NCBI GenBank assembly: GCA_021397845.1
Contig: CM038039.1
Span: 175,248,526-175,312,525 of the forward strand
Length of the DNA stretch: 64,000 nucleotides
Source: Areca catechu
Lineage: Eukaryota > Streptophyta > Magnoliopsida > Arecales > Arecaceae
Direction of reading: 5' to 3'
The notes under the pieces are model-generated. The model was not told where the DNA came from. It ran no database searches and saw only the letters and a list, made by a program, of their open reading frames with translations. Positions 1 through 9,666 of this stretch are shown one piece after another. The stretch's first letter is position 1. Each line of letters starts with the position of its first letter. The position numbers and the translations under genes were made by a program.

Positions 1-34
1 CTAGATGGTACAATAGTTGCCCCCTGCTTCTGGG
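1..34 (-). other. Tip of Tat 3' LTR (1-12) and polypurine tract (13-34)
   Basis: On the minus strand, a purine-rich run containing AGAAGCAGGGGG ends just before TGTACCATC, the same start as the LTR tip at 19211. This places the start of the 3' LTR at position 12; the rest lies left of the window. The match between the two ends is short but exact over TGTACCATC. Confidence 0.6.
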
Positions 35-464
35 CTTTGAGGGGGCACGTGACTTCAAAGGGCATAAGCATCATTTTTGCGCAAATCGCGTCCATTCAGA
101 CCCGATCCAGGATCATCATAATAGATCGCTTTGAATCTCCCATAATCGGTCCCCTGAACAGGTGTCAGCCCTGTATTGGAGGCGGATGAGTCGCAGTTAA
201 TGTTGAAAGGGTGCCATGATAAAGGATCAGGTTGGCATGCATAGTGGCGAGGATGGATGAATGTGTTGCACCACGTGGCGGCATCTGAATGGTTGACGCC
301 GTTTCTGAGGCAATCCTCGCACCGCTAATCCAGCAGTCACTCAGATAGCCGCCTGTCCTCTGGGATCGACCCATCGCTTAGATCTCTAAATAGTGGGCGG
401 TCGCATCTTTTGACGGGATGGTTGGAGTGCTCACGAAGCGGGCGGTTGTGCTTCTCCGGAGACC
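35..464. other. Tat 3' non-coding region upstream of the antisense ORF
   Basis: No credible coding sequence on either strand. The stretch sits between the PPT and the TATA box of the plus-strand ORF, so it is probably the 3' untranslated region of the Tat transcript and the promoter region of the antisense gene. Confidence 0.4.
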
Positions 465-473
465 TATAAAAGG
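465..473 (+). promoter_or_regulatory. TATA box for the Tat antisense ORF
   Basis: TATAAAAGG lies in a GC-rich context about 20-30 bp before the open frame that begins near 483. It points along the plus strand, opposite to gag-pol. That fits reports that some Tat-lineage elements carry an antisense gene with its own transcription. Promoter activity is inferred from the motif and position only. Confidence 0.45.
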
Positions 474-482
474 AGGGGCGAG

Positions 483-773
483 GTGCTCCACGCAGCTAAG
501 ACCTTCGCCAGAAAAGTGCAGGAGCTAGAGGCAGCTCAAGCAGCCATGCAGGCATCCTTAAGGTCTGCGGAAGAAAGGTTATCGGCCACTTGAGCGGAGG
601 CCAAGTCGTCGAAAGAGGCATTGAAAGAGGCAGAAGGACAACTGGCCGACCGGGAGGCCAGACTGAAGAAGAGGAAGGCAAGGGTGAATTCCCTTACCCG
701 TCGGATGCGAGAGGAGGAGGGTCGATTCTCTGAGGCAGACAAGAGGGCCCAGGCCAAATGGGCGGTGGCAACA
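483..773 (+). pseudogene. Tat antisense ORF, coiled-coil part, first piece
   Basis: The frame (codons starting at multiples of 3) is rich in E, A, K, R and Q, with motifs such as EAEGQLADREARLKKRK and EEGRFSEADKRAQAK, typical of a long coiled coil. There is no ATG: the frame starts abruptly near 483, so the N-terminal domain expected for this family is missing. An in-frame TGA lies at 591-593. The piece stops where element A is inserted. Removing A and one CAACA copy joins it in frame to the piece at 7941-8347. I infer membership of the plant putative gypsy-type transposon family (PF04195-like) from the coiled coil and the C-terminal motif in the second piece. Confidence 0.6.
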
Positions 774-866
774 TGATGCAGCACGAAAGCTCTGATACCA
801 AAAATGATGCAGCACGAAAGCTCTGATACCAAAAATGATGCAGCACGAAAGCTCTGATACCAAAAA
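774..866 (-). repeat. Three tandem 31-bp LTR-end plus PBS cassettes
   Basis: Units at 774-804, 805-835 and 836-866. Each contains the LTR-end sequence TGCATCA, a T5 spacer and the PBS core GGTATCAGAGC on the minus strand. Two further units lie at 6106-6167 in the 5' LTR next to the real PBS. Confidence 0.9.
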
Positions 867-2636
867 TGATGCAGAACAAAGAACAAAGAAGCGTATGCGG
901 AAGTAAAATTAAGATTTTTTTTTTTTTTTTAATTTTTATATTTCAGAAATTGGCTTCGACTCAAAGTAAAGTTAAACTAAGTTGATGGAAACTAGGTAAG
1001 GATTGAAAGCACAATTTAGAAGAAGCTAAGTTATCAGAGTAGTTCAGAAGTAATGGATCGCTGGGGGTTGAGAAACTCCCAGACCTAGGGTTTCGCTCTG
1101 AACTTTCAACAGGACAGAAATAAAGAGAAGAGATGGTTTACCAACCAGACAGTGATCTCATAGAATTTGGGTGGAAGAACTCTCTCGAGCAGATTGTTGG
1201 ATCCTCGGATTCGGCTATCTTCGCAATGGATCCTCCAATACTGGTCTTGTGATTTGGTCGGCTTCTCCTGGACTCAAGATCTGGGAAGAAGAAAAATAAG
1301 TGATGGATTCAGAGACTCAGGGAAGGATTTACCAGTTCGAAGAACTTGAAGGCTGATGTCGCTGAGATCCGGATTCTCTTGAAGGCTTATTCGACTCCCT
1401 CTGGAAAGAGCTTTGGATCTGAAGTACCCGGACTGTAGCTGGATGCTGGTGGTCGGCCTGGACTTGGAGAGAGAGGCCATGGGAGGTGGAATAGGCTAGG
1501 GTTTGGTGGATTGAAGTGGATGGTGGGCGGCTAGGGTTTTAGAGTAGAAGTGGCTAACCTAGGGTTTGGGTTTTGGAAATCTCACACCTCCTCAAGGTTC
1601 CTGGGGAACCCGGATTTACTCCCTCACGGAGCTCAACACCTGGATGCAAGTGCAGAAGAGAAAAAACACAAAGTTTGCTCACAAAAAAATTTGGTTTCAT
1701 TCATCTGATTCCTTAGAACTTACAGAGGGGTTTTAATTTATAGGACATTACAAGAGAGTAGGGTTTTACATCTTCCCATGTGGGACTAAAGGAGGAGATC
1801 TTCAAATTAGGATTGTAGGATCAATCCCTACTTATATGGCTGGCCAAATAATTTCAAAGATGATTGAGGCTTCAAAAAAAAGGAAAGTGGGTGGCGCCTC
1901 CTTGTCTTGACCTCCAAGAAAATATTTTTTTCCTTCTATGCTTGGCCTTAACTGGAAGTGTTTGGGCGCCTCTTAACCTTGCCCTCCAAGAGAAAATTTA
2001 TTTCCTTTTATATCTGACTTTAGTTGGAATGATTAGGATGCCTTCTAACCTTGCTCTTCAAGAGAAATCTCCTTCCTTCCATGGCTCAACCCTTTTTGGA
2101 TACCTCCTTTTCTTTCTCCCCAAGTTATGGCTCCTTCTAACTTTGTTTTGAATATTTCTGGCAGGTAATGGGCACCTCCTTGAAGTTCTCTCCAAGAGAA
2201 TTTCTTCCCTTTCATAGTTTGGTTCTTTTGGGAAAGTCTTGGGCCGCCCCCTTGATTTGTGGACCCCTGGTGGATTTCTCCTCAATTGGCGCATGAGAGA
2301 AGGGAGCTGCTATCTATGGTGTGGGGACCAAAGCCTGCTGGATGGAGATGTGGCACCCCCTGGACTCAGGCGTATGGCTGGGAGTGTGGTTGGGAGTGTG
2401 GCGCCAACTTGCTTGGCCTTGGAAGAAAATGTAACACCCCAGGTTGAAGCCCTAGTCCACTACTGAGTCAACATGACTCAACAAAATAAAAATACAGGTA
2501 ATATAGACTCAAGCTAAAATTGAGTTGATCAAGTCAACCCTTATTACAAGCCAAAAAACCCTAATTCTTCGGGCAAGGTTAATCAGAGATCCAGATGGAG
2601 CTCTGAAGTCTTCTTCTGAGTTTGGTGCCCGCACCA
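774..2636 (-). repeat. Element A 3' LTR
   Basis: It matches 6106-7940 along its length. On the plus strand it runs from TGATGCAGCACG to GGTGCCCGCACCA. It has one more copy of the 31-bp end cassette than the 5' LTR (three versus two). A TATA-like CCTATAAATTAAA on the minus strand lies near 1740. Open frames of about 60-110 codons inside it are chance frames in non-coding LTR. Confidence 0.88.
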
Positions 2637-3390
2637 ATTCTTCTAGGGTGGGAGGAACTCGACCCTGTCGAGTATGGATCAAGTTGGCTCTAGTATCTCT
2701 CCAAGAGGTCTGGGTCCAATTCTTGTAATTCTTCTCGGGAGATCCAAGACTCATCAGAATCTGGCCTTCCTTGCCAGCGGACCAGGTATCTTTGGTATCC
2801 TCGATTACGAGTAGAGATAACCTGATCATCCAGGATCTTTTCAATCTGCTCTTTCCTCACAGGCCAGTTTGTTGGTGGACACACAGGGTTGGGTTCACTC
2901 TCAAGAGCAGGATTAGGCTCAAAAGGCTCACTGGGAATCACAGCTGGTTCTCTATACTCTACTAGGTCTGAAATGTTGAAAGTGGAGCTAATGCCTAGTT
3001 CTGGATATAACTCGAGCACATAGGCATTGGATCCTACTCTCTTCACCACTCTAAATGGACCAGCTCCTCTAGCATGTAACTTTCTAATGGTTCCAGGAGG
3101 GAACCGTTCAGGCCTTAACCTAATCATTACACAGTCTCCCTCAACAAAAGTTTTGACTCGTCTTTGAGAATCAGCCAACTTCTTATAAGTTTCATTAAAG
3201 TTGTTTTGGCATGAATTTCTTTATGCAAGTCCTTTACATGCTATGCAAGTGCATCAAGAGACTTGTGTGTGTGGGCTAATAGTGAAATCAAATCAAGTGG
3301 TGTGTGAGGCTTGTATCAATGAACAATTTCAAAGGGACTCTAGCCTATAGACCTATTGATCGAAACATTGAATGCAATTTCAGCCCTGAA
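2579..3390 (-). pseudogene. Element A integrase C-terminus and chromodomain
   Basis: The frame begins after where the integrase catalytic glutamate would be and contains the sequence that precedes the GPY/F-like core (GAGPFRVVKRVGSNAYVLEL). A chromodomain at about 2690-2855 follows, with EKILDD, YLVRWQGRPDSDESWI and LDPDLLERY. Chromodomains of this group target integration to heterochromatin. A stop (TAG) follows LLERY; beyond it the frame continues into the LTR, as in F, and ends at 2579. Stops also lie in the part upstream of 3178. The chromodomain itself is intact and close to that of F, which is notable because the rest of integrase is missing. Confidence 0.85.
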
Positions 3391-3530
3391 CAAAATACAA
3401 ATCCCAATTCCTGGTATTCTCACTCAACCAAAATCTGAGTCAATGTCCTAAACTCGATTGATGATGCATTCCTAAAGAATGGACTTTATTTAAAGGAATC
3501 CTAGGTCTAAACCTAACAAACTACTGCTCT
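3391..3530. other. Junction between gag-like ORF and integrase remnant of A
   Basis: About 140 bp with no open frame and no recognisable domain. This is where the missing protease, RT, RNase H and integrase core would lie in an autonomous element. Part of it (GTTAGGT and TGCATCATC on the minus strand) resembles the same junction in element C after 41352, suggesting a common deletion event. Confidence 0.5.
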
Positions 3531-5204
3531 CTAGGTTTGACCTTGGGTCGGAGGATGGCATGCAGAGCATGAAAACTTATCATGGATGCCTAGTAGGTGC
3601 CATAAGGTCTTCCAAAAGTAGGTGGCAAACCTAATAGGCTCTGACACATGGTTCACTCTAAAGACTTCGACAAAGTATACTCGGATGGTGTAAGAAGCAT
3701 TGGAAGTCCTAGAGAAAGGGAGGAAATATGAGGTGGAGTCTCGAATTACCTGTTGACTAAAGGTGATGACCTGAAGGTTTGAATGGTGATCTATGAGTGT
3801 CAACTGATCATCCTTACGAAAGGAAAAGTTTGCTACTCCCAGGAATGGATCAAGAGATGGTTCGGGAAGTAGCCTAGGACATGTGATTGCAATAGTTAAG
3901 GTTTGTTCTCTAAGCAAATAATGATCCACTTTCTCAAGAACTAGATTAGAGAATGATTCATGGGAGGGCCTATGGATGATGACCTCAAGACTTGAAATTT
4001 GACCTATGGGTGCGGAAAGGTATACTCTATAGAAGGGTAGGTCAGTCATGCGAAGGAAGGGGTCTGGGGCCATAAGGAGGACTTCTACAGGACTGGGTGA
4101 ATCAATCCGCTCAAGACAAGGATGTTCAACTGAGATTACAGGAGAGACCTTAGTGGCTGGGCATGGGACAAGGTCCAATTGTAAGAGGCTTGATTCAGTC
4201 ATCCTAAGGAGAGGATCTACCATAGGGTGGGCAAACTTAAACAGTTCAGTGCAAAGATCTTCAATTGGTACTTGGGGAATGACTGTCATTAGAGGGTACG
4301 AACTGATAGCTCGGGCTAACACTATGAGTTCTTCCTGGGGGTATTTGATTAAAGGAAACTGATTCTCACAAATCTCTTGAATTTTTGAACTAGGTCCTAC
4401 CACTTGGTTGCTCTCCAAGGTCTCCTCAGGTAAGGAACCAATAGTATCGATGTCACATTCTTTAAGTTCTTCCCCCTCATATTCATCAACTAGACTCAAG
4501 CCAGCATCATATACTTCCTCGATGCCATCTTCAATGGGTTTCGGGTCAGTGATAATCGGGTCAACTGATTCTAGGCTTGTCATACCTAACCTTTCTTCCT
4601 CATTGGTAGGCTTGGGTTCTCCCTCATTAATGTCATCCTTAGGATTCTTACCACTTAGCTGTGCACAAGACAGTCCTATGCATGGGCACTGACTAGATTT
4701 ATGGCCTCTTTCTCCACAAAACAAACATTCTTGCGATATAGGAACCTGGGTCACACTGGGTTTCAAGCTAGTAGAGACCTTACTTGGGCATGGGTGTGGA
4801 TCTAAATGGTTTGATCTAGAAGACTTGGGTTGTTGAGTAACTGGTCTAGAATATTGTAAGGACCTCTCATAGACACGATCCACACTATAGATATCATGGT
4901 TAGGCTTCCTAAGGTTATGCTCGGGATCACGGTATAAGGTCCTCCTAGGCTCCTGGCATGGGTGAGGTTGGGGCCTATTAAATTTTGGATCAGGGATCCA
5001 ATTTTGATGTCTACGTTTCTCAAGTACTTGGACTTGATCCCTAAGCTGGGTAAAATTCTCATGGACTTGTTCTTTACACTTGGTAACAGTAGCAGTAAAA
5101 TCCTGGCTCAATTTGTTCATACTTTCAGTAAGAGCTTTAACCATGGCCTCTAAATCAGGTTGGGTTTGACCAGGTTGGTAGGGTACTCCGTTCCGGGTGG
5201 ACAT
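3531..5204 (-). CDS. Element A gag-like ORF (about 557 aa), intact
   Basis: I chose the ATG at 5204 because the following residues STRNGVPYQP recur in F; an upstream in-frame ATG at 5222 is less likely. Order: a heptad-rich N-terminus (about residues 15-65), a basic and proline-rich linker, one CCHC zinc knuckle at about 160-173 (CLFCGERGHKSSQC), an acidic linker with VYDAGLSLVDEYEGEE shared with F, and then about 330 residues unlike protease or RT. It ends with a motif block (FVEV, ATYFW, TLWHLLG, CHPP) that recurs in elements C and E. The retrotransposon capsid core present in F at about 55100-55640 is missing. It is uninterrupted over 557 codons although its surroundings are decayed. Function is unknown; a role in co-assembly with a helper Gag is inference. 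Confidence 0.75.
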   Translation of the reverse strand: MSTRNGVPYQPGQTQPDLEAMVKALTESMNKLSQDFTATVTKCKEQVHENFTQLRDQVQVLEKRRHQNWIPDPKFNRPQPHPCQEPRRTLYRDPEHNLRKPNHDIYSVDRVYERSLQYSRPVTQQPKSSRSNHLDPHPCPSKVSTSLKPSVTQVPISQECLFCGERGHKSSQCPCIGLSCAQLSGKNPKDDINEGEPKPTNEEERLGMTSLESVDPIITDPKPIEDGIEEVYDAGLSLVDEYEGEELKECDIDTIGSLPEETLESNQVVGPSSKIQEICENQFPLIKYPQEELIVLARAISSYPLMTVIPQVPIEDLCTELFKFAHPMVDPLLRMTESSLLQLDLVPCPATKVSPVISVEHPCLERIDSPSPVEVLLMAPDPFLRMTDLPFYRVYLSAPIGQISSLEVIIHRPSHESFSNLVLEKVDHYLLREQTLTIAITCPRLLPEPSLDPFLGVANFSFRKDDQLTLIDHHSNLQVITFSQQVIRDSTSYFLPFSRTSNASYTIRVYFVEVFRVNHVSEPIRFATYFWKTLWHLLGIHDKFSCSACHPPTQGQT

Positions 5205-6089
5205 GATGAAGCAAGCACACACAAAATGAGACTCAACTGAACGACTACGGGCTAACTAGACCTATAGCTCAAACTAGATGCCCAATCAGACTGGCAAGCT
5301 AGCCTGTAGTAACTCAGAACTCAGCCAAGCAGGTGTAAGGGAAGTGTTAGGTCCCTAATTGCCAATCCTAGACACCAATCAGTGATTGGCCAGGTAGGCA
5401 GACCAGCACACAAGCTCTTCGGGACGTAGTCCCTGAATCATCGTTCTAGACACTGAGTACAAAGCACACACAGAGTAACTAGACAAACTGACTCAACACT
5501 AGCCTTGACCCGACTTGTTGAAGTCCCTAGCCCACTAGGGCAAATTAGGTCTAATTAATTTTAAGATTAAAGGCTTAGGTTCGAATGAGTGGGTGGTGGT
5601 TTTGGGCTAAGGAGAGGTTATCAACTCTTCCCCTTATCTTAGATGCTCAAATGCCTTTAAGATGAATTAAGAGATGATCACTCAAAAATAATTGAATTGC
5701 AGAAACATAAAAATAGAGTTGTAGTAATTTAACTCTCAAAAATTTCACAGAAACCAATAAATCACAAAATAATTATGTAAAATAGCTTAAATTATAATGG
5801 TTTCAGAAAAATAAAAATTACTAAATTTGGAGTTACCTACAGTGAGAAACAATTCCTGCAACAGGATAGTTACGGACTGAAAATAGAGTACTTCCCCGTT
5901 TACAATTCCTGCTACGAAGTTATATCCCAACGGATCCCCTACATACCCAAGGAACACCCCATGGAATGGGAAGATGAAGTTTGCACCTTGCTTCGTTCCT
6001 AGGACCGGACGTCCTGGGGAGTCTACTTCGAGCAGACAAAGTAAAAAGAGAGACTCAAACAAGCAATCAAAACAGAAACCCTAGACAGG
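5205..6089 (-). other. Element A leader with conserved block and hairpin
   Basis: Untranslated region between PBS and gag-like ORF. The half nearest the ORF (about 5225-5600) is conserved with the leaders of C, F and, more weakly, G and E. It includes a GGGAC...GTCGGGTC box (5507-5528) and a palindrome CCAATCACTGATTGG with a nearby GATTGGC (5361-5391 on the plus strand). The half nearest the PBS is AT-rich and less conserved. The open frame at 5787-6062 lies in this leader and I do not regard it as a gene. Confidence 0.6.
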
Positions 6090-6101
6090 GCTCTGATACC
6101 A
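6090..6101 (-). other. Element A primer binding site (tRNA-iMet type)
   Basis: TGGTATCAGAGC on the minus strand, five bases from the end of the 5' LTR, complementary to the 3' end of plant initiator tRNA-Met. Confidence 0.85.
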
Positions 6102-6105
6102 AAAA

Positions 6106-7940
6106 TGATGCAGCACGAAAGCTCTGATACCAAAAATGATGCAGCACGAAAGCTCTGATACCAAAAATGATGCAAAACAAAGAACAAAGAAGCGTATGCG
6201 GAAGTAAAATTAAGATTAATTTTTTTTTTTTTTTTTTTTAATATTTCAGAATTTGGCTTCGACTCAAAGTAAAGTTAAACTAAGTTGATGGAAACTAGGT
6301 AAGGATTGAAAGCACAATTTAGAAGAAGCTAAGTTATCAGAGTAGTTCAGAAGTAACGGATCGCTGGGGGTTGAGAAACTCCCAGACCTAGGATTTTGCT
6401 CTGAACTTTCAACAGGACAGAAATAAAGAGAAGAGATGGTTTACCAACCAGACAGTGATCTCACAGAATTTGGGTGGAAGAACTCTCTCGAGCAGATTGT
6501 TGGATCCTCGGATTCGGCTATCTTCGCAATAGATCCTCCAATACTGGTCTTGTGGTTTGGTCGGCTTCTCCTGGACTCAAGATCTGGGAAGAAGAAAAAC
6601 AAGTGATGGATTCAGAGACTCAGGGAAGGATTTATTAGTTCGAAGAACTTGAAGGCTGATGTCGCTGAGATCCGGATTCTCTTGAAGGCTGATTCGACTC
6701 CCTCTGGAAAGAGCTTTGGATCTGAAGTACCCGGACTGTAGCTGGATGCTGGTGGTCGGCCTGGACTTGGAGAGAGAGGCCATGGGAGGTGGAATAGGCT
6801 AGGGTTTGGTGGATTGAAGTGGATGGTGGGCGGCTAGGGTTTTGGAGTAGAAGTGGCTAACCTAGGGTTTGGGTTTTGGAGATCTCACACCTCCTCAAGG
6901 TTCCTGGGGAACCCAGATTTACTCCCTCACGGAGCTCAACACCTGGATACAAGTACGGAAGAGAGAAAACACAAAGTTTGCTCACAAAAAAAATTTGGTT
7001 TCATTCATCTGATTCCTTAGAACTTACAAAGGGATTTTAATTTATAGGACATTACAAGAGAGTAGGGTTTTACATCTTTCCATGTGGAACTAAAGGAGGA
7101 GATCTTCAAATTAGGATTGTAGGATCAATCCCTACTCATATGGCTGGCCAAATAATTCCAAAGATGATTGAGGCTTCAAAAAAAAGGAAAGTGGGTGGCG
7201 CCTCCTTGTCTTGACCTCCAAGAAAATATTTTTTTCCTTCTATGCTTGGCCTTAACTGGAAGTGTTTGGGCGCCTCTTAACCTTGCCCTCCAAGAGAAAA
7301 TTTGTTTCCTTTTATATCTGGCTTTAGTTGGAATGATTAGGGCGCCTCCTAACCTTGCTCTTCAAGAGAAATCTCCTTCCTTCCATGGCTCAACTTTTTT
7401 TGGATACCTCCTTTTCTTTCTCCCCAAGTTATGGCTCCTTCTAACTTTGTTTTGAATATTTCTGGCAGGTAATGGGTGCCTCCTTGAAGTTCTCTCCAAG
7501 AGAATTTCTTCCCTTTCGTAGTTTGGTTCTTTTGGGAAAGTCTTGGGCCGCCCCCTTGATTTATGGACCCCTGGTGGATTTCTCCTCAATTGGCGCATGA
7601 GAGAAGGGAGCTGCTATCTGTGGTGTGGGGACCAAAGCCTGCTGGATGGAGATGTGGCGCCCCCTGGACTCAGGCGTATGGCTGGGAGTGTGGCTGGGAG
7701 TGTGGCGCCCACTTGCTTGGCCTTGGGAGAAAATGTAACACCCCAGGTTGAAGCCCTAGTCCACTACTGAGTCAACATGACTCAACAAAATAAAAATACA
7801 GGTAATGTAGACTCAAGCTAAAATTGAGTTGATCAAGTCAACCCTTATTACAAGCCAAAAAACCCTAATTCTTCGGGCAAGGTTAATCAGAGATCCAGAT
7901 GGAGCTCTGAAGTCTTCTTCTGAGTCTGGTGCCCGCACCA
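6106..7940 (-). repeat. Element A 5' LTR
   Basis: Partner of 774-2636, 1835 bp. A TATA box lies at 7037-7046 (TATAAATTAA on the minus strand). It has two 31-bp end cassettes (6106-6136, 6137-6167) rather than three. Confidence 0.88.
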
Positions 7941-8347
7941 CAACACAGCTAACAACCCAACTTGAGGAAGCAAAAGAGCTAGCCGTGAGAAAGGTCTGGG
8001 ACGCGGTGACGGCATACAAGGCCTCCTCCGAATTCACTGAAGAGGTAGAAGAGGCGGTGTCGGACTTCTATAAAAAAGACTACGATGACTTCCTAAAGAA
8101 GGTGGCTTCACTTTTCCCGGGACTGGACCTTTCGGTTGCCGAACTGGAAGAACCTACGGAGGAGGAAGCGCCTCAAGCAGAAGGTGAGATGGTGGAGGCC
8201 AGGGCCGAAGTCCCGGTTCGAGCCGATGCAGAGACGGCGGACGTCCCTGTCGAGCCCCCAGTCGTTGCGGTCCCTACCGATTCTCTAGTTGTAGCGGATG
8301 GGGCCGAGGTTGAGGCCCCCAATGCATCTTCTGTGGGTCCGACCTAA
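7941..8347 (+). pseudogene. Tat antisense ORF, second piece with C-terminus
   Basis: This continues the frame of 483-773 once element A is removed: the GCA ACA codons at the junction are restored by the CAACA duplication. It reads TTQLEEAKELAVRKVWDAV and then a conserved-looking segment (AYKASSEFTEEVEEAVSDFY, VASLFPGLDLS), an acidic E/A/V-rich tail, and TAA at 8345-8347. The VASLFPGLDLS segment resembles the C-terminal part of plant putative gypsy-type transposon proteins encoded antisense in Tat elements; this assignment is from memory of the family. The molecular role is unknown. This piece has no internal stop. Confidence 0.65.
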
Positions 8348-8873
8348 AGAGTTTGTAAAGGTCTGGCCCACCTTTTTTGTAAACATCTGTTTCTGGTATT
8401 AATAGAACAACCTTTAAGCTATCTCTTGTGTATGTGGGTATGAAACAGGCACTTTCCTTTCAAAAAAAATTTTTTTTTTAAGTATTTTCGGTCGGTCTTT
8501 TGGGACAGCAAGTCACCTTCTTTTCAAAATTCTGCTAAGTACTCTTGGTCAGCCCTTCAGAGCTGCAAGCCTCCTTCTATTCAAAATTCTGCAAAGTACT
8601 CTTGGTCTGCTGCCCTTCAGAGCTGCAAGCCTCCTTCTTTTCAAAATGGCAATTTTGCGCCTACCTAATCTGGATATTTAGGAAAATTCCTGTGTTTCCG
8701 GTCAGCTTCTTCGAGCCCGAAGCCGATATAATGGCCGAGAGGGGCGATAGCTCAGTCCGGACCCATGTACCCGAAGACCTGCTCCAAGTCTGGTCTATCG
8801 GTCGGCCCAAATTTGTGATTTGTTCTTCACACGATTCCGTGTAGATCATTTTGAAGTGGTTGCCAACGGGGGT
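8348..8873. other. 3' flank of the antisense ORF with a 60-bp direct repeat
   Basis: Contains an AATAGAA-like signal near 8400 and a unit of about 60 bp repeated about 2.3 times at 8530-8646 (shared CCCTTCAGAGCTGCAAGCC). No gene is seen. It would serve as the 3' untranslated region of the plus-strand transcript. Confidence 0.5.
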
Positions 8874-9652
8874 CAGACTTTCGGAGTGGGCTGCCCTAAA
8901 GCCTCTGCCGACCAGAATCAAACTTTCGGAGTGGGCTGTCCTAGAACCTCTGTTGACCAAAGTCAGACTTTCGGAGTGGGCTGCCCTAGAGCCTCTACCG
9001 ACCGGAGTCGGACTTTCGGAGTGGGCTGCCCTAGAGCCTCTATCGATCAGAGTCAGACTTTCGGAGTGGGCTGCCCTAGAGCCTCTACCGATCGGAGTCG
9101 AACTTTCAGAGTGGACTGTCCTAGAGCCTCTGTCGACCAGAGTTGGACTTTCGGAGTGGGCTATCCTAGAGCCTCTGCTGACCAGAGTTGGAATTTCGGA
9201 GTGGGCTGCCCTAGAGCCTCTGCCGACCGGAGTCGGACTTTCGGAGTGGGCTATCCTAGAGCCTCTGCCGACCAGAGTCAGACTTTCGGAGTGGGCTGCC
9301 TTAGAGCCTCTACCGACCAGAGTCGAACTTTCAAAGTGGGCTGCCCTAGAGCCTCTACCGACCAGAGTTGGACTTTCAGAGTGGGATGCCCTATAGCCTC
9401 TGCCGACCGGAGTTGATCTTTCGGAGTAGGCTACCCTATAGCCTCTACCGATTGGAGTCGGACATTCGGAGTGGGCTGCCCTAGAGCCTCTGCCGACCGG
9501 AGTCAGACTTTCGGAGTGGGCTACCCTAGTGCCTCTGCCGACCAGAGTCGGACTTTCTGAGTGGCCTGCCCTAGAGCATCTATCGATCGGAGTCAAACTT
9601 TCAGAGTGGGCTGCCCTAGAGCCTCTGCCAACCGGAGTTGGACTTTCGGAGT
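8874..9652 (+). repeat. 45-bp minisatellite, about 17.3 copies
   Basis: Consecutive 45-bp units with consensus parts ACTTTCGGAGTGGGCTGCC and CTAGAGCCTCTGCCGACC. Because 45 is a multiple of 3 the array stays open on both strands, giving 15-residue repeats (plus strand FGVGCPRASADQS, minus strand AHSESPTLVGRGSRA). It lies directly after the Tat pol stop and before the antisense ORF. Tandem repeats in this position are known from Tat-lineage elements and can seed satellites. I do not treat the open frames as genes. Confidence 0.92.
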
Positions 9653-9666
9653 CTTGATGGAAGAAA

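Larger units (their letters stand above)
774..7940 (-). mobile_element. Element A: non-autonomous Tekay-type chromovirus
   Basis: Perfect 5-bp target duplications (CAACA at 769-773 and 7941-7945) bound a 7167-bp element with LTRs of about 1.85 kb that start TGGTGCGGGCACC on the minus strand. Internally it has a PBS, a long leader, one large gag-like ORF and the end of integrase with a chromodomain. Protease, RT, RNase H and the integrase catalytic core are absent. LTR start, leader, the N-terminus of the gag-like ORF and the chromodomain closely resemble those of element F at 52246-61130, so A is a deletion or replacement derivative of that family. It sits inside the Tat antisense ORF. The extensive similarity between its two LTRs suggests a fairly recent insertion. 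Confidence 0.9.

Noticed and set aside
1864..2466. Repeated hydrophobic and tryptophan-rich ORFs in the A LTRs (also 7168-7770)
   Set aside because: Present only because the two LTRs are copies; located in U3 upstream of or around the TATA box with no support for translation.
5787..6062. 91-codon minus-strand ORF in the A leader
   Set aside because: Lies between PBS and gag in non-coding leader; the homologous part of F has no open frame.
8661..9596. 311-codon minus-strand ORF and 198-codon plus-strand ORF over the 45-bp repeat
   Set aside because: The open frames follow from the repeat unit being a multiple of three. No start or promoter context, and the product is only the 15-residue repeat.
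8874..9652. Possible CRISPR array
   Set aside because: Units are contiguous 45-bp tandem repeats without unique spacers, inside a plant retrotransposon.
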